Part shown: in pieces, positions 15,380-17,965 of the stretch | Numbering within the stretch: position 1 is the stretch's first letter | How the letters are laid out: each line of letters opens with the position of its first letter | Origin: Ferrovibrio terrae_B | Lineage (GTDB): Bacteria > Pseudomonadota > Alphaproteobacteria > Ferrovibrionales > Ferrovibrionaceae | Reading direction: 5' to 3' | Assembly (NCBI RefSeq): GCF_943371255.1 | Contig: NZ_CALRUC010000090.1 | Coordinates: forward strand, 1-17,965 | Length of the DNA stretch: 17,965 nucleotides | Notes under the pieces: model-generated | What the model saw: the letters and a program-made list of their open reading frames with translations, nothing else | The model's database searches: none | Told to the model about the DNA's origin: nothing | Position numbers and translations under genes: made by a program

Positions 15380-15474
15380 TCCCTATCCCGTAACCTCAAT
15401 TCGTAGCGTGAAAATCCGGCCGAAAACCGGAATCGCGCCGCGAGGAAACGGGCCCCGAGAATAAGGACTGTCGG

Positions 15475-17322
15475 ATGGCGAAGCAACCGGACAGTGGCAA
15501 ACCGGACTCTGACGTCAAACTGCCCGATCCGGCCGTCTGGGCCCGGAACTGGGCCAAGATCACCGAGCAGAGCCAGAAAATGGTCGCCGAGTTCGCCGCC
15601 AAGCAGCAGCCCGAGCCCGGCGCCCCCCCGTCTGCCCCCCTTAAGGCCCCGGGGAACCCCGATCCGCTGAATATCGGCGGCGCTTTCATGGAAATCGCCG
15701 CCAAACTGATGGCCGACCCGGCCAAACTGGCCGAGGCCCAGACCAAGCTGTGGCAGGACTACGCCACGTTGTGGGCCAATACCACCGACCGCTTCCTGGG
15801 CCGCGATGCCACCCCGCTGGTGCAGCCCGACAAGGGCGACAAGCGCTTCAAGGATCCGGCCTGGCAGGACAGCGCCCTGTTCGACTACTTCAAGCAGTCC
15901 TACCTGCTGACCGCGCGCTGGCTGCAGAGCACCGTGCAGCAGGCCGAGGGCGTCGACCCCAAGGTGGCCCGCAAGGCCGAATTCTATGCCAAGCAGTTCA
16001 TCGACGCGCTGTCGCCGTCGAATTTCGCGCTGACCAACCCCGAGGTGGTGCGCGCCACCATCGACAGCAACGGCGAGAATCTGGTCAAGGGCCTGCAGAA
16101 CCTGCTGGAGGATCTCGAGCGCGGCAAGGGCAAGCTGAACGTCAAGATGGTGGATGCCAAGGCCTTTACCGTGGGCGAGACCATCGCCACCACGCCGGGC
16201 CAGGTGATCTATCAGAACGACCTGATGCAGCTGCTGCAGTTCGAGCCGACCACCAAGCAGGTGTATCGCCGGCCGCTGTTCATCGTGCCGCCCTGGATCA
16301 ACAAATATTACATCCTCGACCTGAAGCCGCAGAATTCCTTCATCCGCTGGATGGTCGACAAGGGCTATACCGTCTTTGTCGTGTCGTGGAACCAGCCCGA
16401 CGAAAGCACGGTCGACAAGACCTTCGAGAGCTACATGCGCGAAGGCATCCTCGACGGCCTCGATGCGGTGAAAAAGGCCACCGGCGAGGACGAGGTCACC
16501 GCCATCGGCTATTGCATCGGCGGCACCCTGATGGCTTCCACGCTGGCCTGGATGGCGCAGAAAAAGGATACCCGCATCAAGGCGGTGACCTTCTTCGCCG
16601 CCCAGGTGGATTTCTCCGATGCCGGCGAACTCAGCGTCTTCACCGATGAAGACACGCTGAACTACCTGGAAAACCTGATGTCGGAAAAGGGCTATCTCGA
16701 TGGCGGCGAGATGGCGAATACCTTCAACATGCTGCGCGCCAACGACCTGATCTGGTCATTCGTGGTCAACAACTACCTGCTGGGCAAGGAACCCTTCCCC
16801 TTCGACTTGCTGTACTGGAATTCCGACTGCACGCGCATGCCGGCCAAGATGCACGGCTTCTATCTGCGCAACATGTATCAGAAGAACCTGCTGTCGCAGC
16901 CGGGCCAGCTCGAACTGGCCGGCGAGAAACTGGACCTGCGCAAGATCAAGATTCCGGTCTACCTGCAGGCCAGCCGCGAGGACCATATCGCGCCCTATCG
17001 CTCGGTCTACAAGGCGACGCAGCTCTATGGCGGGCCGGTGCGCTTCCTGATGGCCGGCTCGGGGCATATCGCGGGCGTGATCAACCATCCCGATGCCAAG
17101 AAATACCAGCACTGGCGCAACGAGACCGACACCAATCCGGCCAATGTGGAAGACTGGATCAAGGGCGCCAAGGAATATCCCGGCTCCTGGTGGGACGACT
17201 GGGATGCCTGGCTGTCGGAGAAATCCGGCGAGAAGGTGCCGGCGCGCAAGCCGGGCGACGGCAAGCTCAAGGTGATCGAGCCGGCGCCGGGCAGTTATGT
17301 GAAAAAACGGATCGTGGATTAG
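15475..17322 (+). CDS. phaC: Class I poly(3-hydroxyalkanoate) synthase PhaC
   Basis: Polymerises hydroxyacyl-CoA into PHA storage granules, working at the granule surface. The 615-residue protein has the N-terminal PhaC_N region (about 80-290) and an alpha/beta-hydrolase domain. The lipase-like box is GYCIGG with catalytic Cys347. The other catalytic residues are Asp503 in SREDHIAPY and His531 in GSGHIAGVINHP. The tail contains GSWWDDWDAWL, typical of class I enzymes. AAGGA at 15463-15467, seven bases before the ATG, sets the start. The first 60 residues are divergent and Pro-rich, encoded partly by C-runs, making the protein slightly longer than the usual ~590. No phaR or phaE partner is adjacent, as expected for class I. 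A palindromic repeat follows 7 bases after the stop and may end the transcript. Confidence 0.97.
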   Translation: MAKQPDSGKPDSDVKLPDPAVWARNWAKITEQSQKMVAEFAAKQQPEPGAPPSAPLKAPGNPDPLNIGGAFMEIAAKLMADPAKLAEAQTKLWQDYATLWANTTDRFLGRDATPLVQPDKGDKRFKDPAWQDSALFDYFKQSYLLTARWLQSTVQQAEGVDPKVARKAEFYAKQFIDALSPSNFALTNPEVVRATIDSNGENLVKGLQNLLEDLERGKGKLNVKMVDAKAFTVGETIATTPGQVIYQNDLMQLLQFEPTTKQVYRRPLFIVPPWINKYYILDLKPQNSFIRWMVDKGYTVFVVSWNQPDESTVDKTFESYMREGILDGLDAVKKATGEDEVTAIGYCIGGTLMASTLAWMAQKKDTRIKAVTFFAAQVDFSDAGELSVFTDEDTLNYLENLMSEKGYLDGGEMANTFNMLRANDLIWSFVVNNYLLGKEPFPFDLLYWNSDCTRMPAKMHGFYLRNMYQKNLLSQPGQLELAGEKLDLRKIKIPVYLQASREDHIAPYRSVYKATQLYGGPVRFLMAGSGHIAGVINHPDAKKYQHWRNETDTNPANVEDWIKGAKEYPGSWWDDWDAWLSEKSGEKVPARKPGDGKLKVIEPAPGSYVKKRIVD

Positions 17323-17329
17323 GCCATAC

Positions 17330-17441
17330 CCGTCATCCCGGCCAAGCGACGCAGTTGCGTCGCGCGAGCCGGGATCCCATTTTTACTCCCGACATTAAAA
17401 CTGGATCCCGGGTCTGCGCTGCGCTCCGCCCGGGATGACGG
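17330..17441. repeat. 112-bp palindromic intergenic repeat with two internal hairpins
   Basis: The outer 12-bp arms, CCGTCATCCCGG (17330-17341) and CCGGGATGACGG (17430-17441), are perfect inverted copies. The left half folds alone: ATCCCGGC (17335-17342) pairs with GCCGGGAT (17368-17375), and inside it GCGACGCA (17346-17353) pairs with TGCGTCGC (17356-17363). The right half also folds: ATCCCGGG (17405-17412) pairs with CCCGGGAT (17429-17436). A short AT-rich spacer (about 17379-17400) separates the halves. CGTCATCCCGG-type elements recur between genes in many alphaproteobacteria, so this is likely one copy of a dispersed family. It may also serve as a transcript end for phaC. Confidence 0.85.
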
Positions 17442-17465
17442 ATAGGAAAACAGAGGAAAAAAGAA

Positions 17466-17965
17466 ATGCTCGCACTCGTCGACGTCACCTTCAATTTCTC
17501 CACGCTGGGCGACAAGGCGCAGCAGCTGGTGCGCGCCGAATGGGACGAGGAAGAGCGGCTGCTCGCCAAGGGCCAGTTTGTGGGCATCTGGCGCAAGGCC
17601 AACGGCATGGGCACGATGTTCATCCTCGACATGCCGAACAACGAGGCGCTGGGCAACCAGGTGCGCGCCATGCCGCTGTATCCGTATTTCACCAACGTAA
17701 CCGTCACGCCGCTGATCAGCCATCCGAATTTCCCGCAATTCGCCCGCGGCGCCGCCACGCACGAAAAGCCGGATACAAAGCCCAAGCCCGACAGCAACCT
17801 GTTCCTCTGCGACGTGCGGATCGAATACCTGCGCGCCGGCGAAAAGTTCAAGGAGCTGGTGCAGGCCGAATGGCGCGAGTCCGAGGCGATGCTGGCCAAG
17901 CGGCAACTCGTTGGCATCTGGCGCCGCGCCAATGCGCTCGGCACGTTTGTGCTGTGGAACCTGCC
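17466..17965 (+). CDS. Tandem muconolactone-isomerase-like two-domain protein, 3'-truncated by the window edge
   Basis: The frame is open from ATG 17466 to the last base, giving 166 visible residues with no stop. GAGGA at 17453-17457, eight bases upstream, supports the start. Residues 1-92 look like muconolactone delta-isomerase: MLALVDVTFNF, LLAKGQFVGIWRKANG, an FILDMP strand and the family's PLYPYFTNVTVTPLISHP. A charged Pro/Lys linker follows (about 99-110). A second copy starts near residue 112 and repeats AEW and QLVGIWRRANALGT exactly 110 residues later; 18 of 27 residues match between 24-50 and 134-160. The authentic enzyme is a single domain of about 95 residues acting in the beta-ketoadipate pathway, and no other catechol-pathway gene is present here. 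The function is therefore uncertain; only family resemblance and duplication are claimed. Confidence 0.82.
   Translation, partial: MLALVDVTFNFSTLGDKAQQLVRAEWDEEERLLAKGQFVGIWRKANGMGTMFILDMPNNEALGNQVRAMPLYPYFTNVTVTPLISHPNFPQFARGAATHEKPDTKPKPDSNLFLCDVRIEYLRAGEKFKELVQAEWRESEAMLAKRQLVGIWRRANALGTFVLWNL

Noticed and set aside
15623..15640. C7 and C6 runs in the 5' part of phaC as a possible phase-variable tract
   Set aside because: The runs are short, in a Pro-rich region where CCC/CCG codons make C-runs likely, and the frame is intact.

Overview
This GC-rich, gene-dense window reads as chromosomal DNA of an alphaproteobacterium. The evidence is the aminotransferase–hom–glpX–recJ gene order (from memory, common in this class), a class I PHA synthase, and a palindromic intergenic repeat whose arms read CGTCATCCCGG/CCGGGATGACG. 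The species cannot be fixed from the sequence. No rRNA, tRNA, CRISPR array, insertion sequence, phage gene or attachment site was seen. No stretch longer than about 165 bases lacks a gene.

Region 1 (1-7386, + strand) is a tightly coupled operon entering from the left edge. It holds the 3' part of a gamma-glutamyltransferase (GGT)-family Ntn-hydrolase, a DUF1028 protein, two OppD/DppD- and OppF/DppF-type ATPases, a secreted family 5 solute-binding protein and two permeases. Start and stop codons overlap or nearly touch at most junctions. A strong hairpin with a T-tract separates the binding protein from the permeases. The simplest reading is a peptide or amide-conjugate uptake and hydrolysis system. 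The GGT homologue lacks several residues that hold the gamma-glutamyl group in E. coli GGT, so its substrate is probably not an ordinary gamma-glutamyl compound.

Region 2 (7387-8863, + strand) has a small metal-binding-type cupin, with its own ribosome-binding site and a possible promoter, followed by a ten-helix EamA/DMT transporter. The transporter gene converges on recJ, and the two stop codons share the palindrome TTAA.

Region 3 (8860-14243, - strand) is a housekeeping operon read right to left: class I/II aminotransferase, homoserine dehydrogenase (hom), class II fructose-1,6-bisphosphatase (glpX) and the single-strand exonuclease recJ. Genes overlap or lie within a few bases. glpX appears to start at TTG, with a Shine-Dalgarno sequence embedded in the hom stop codon.

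Region 4 (14244-17965) has a minus-strand lipoprotein with a degenerate OmpA-like C-terminus, divergent from phaC. phaC is followed by a 112-bp palindromic repeat and the start of a gene encoding two tandem muconolactone-isomerase-like domains, cut by the right edge.

Most of the window is ordinary. The items most worth a second look are the altered GGT active site inside the DUF1028/ABC operon and the tandem muconolactone-isomerase-like protein. Nothing here amounts to a clearly new defence or mobile system.
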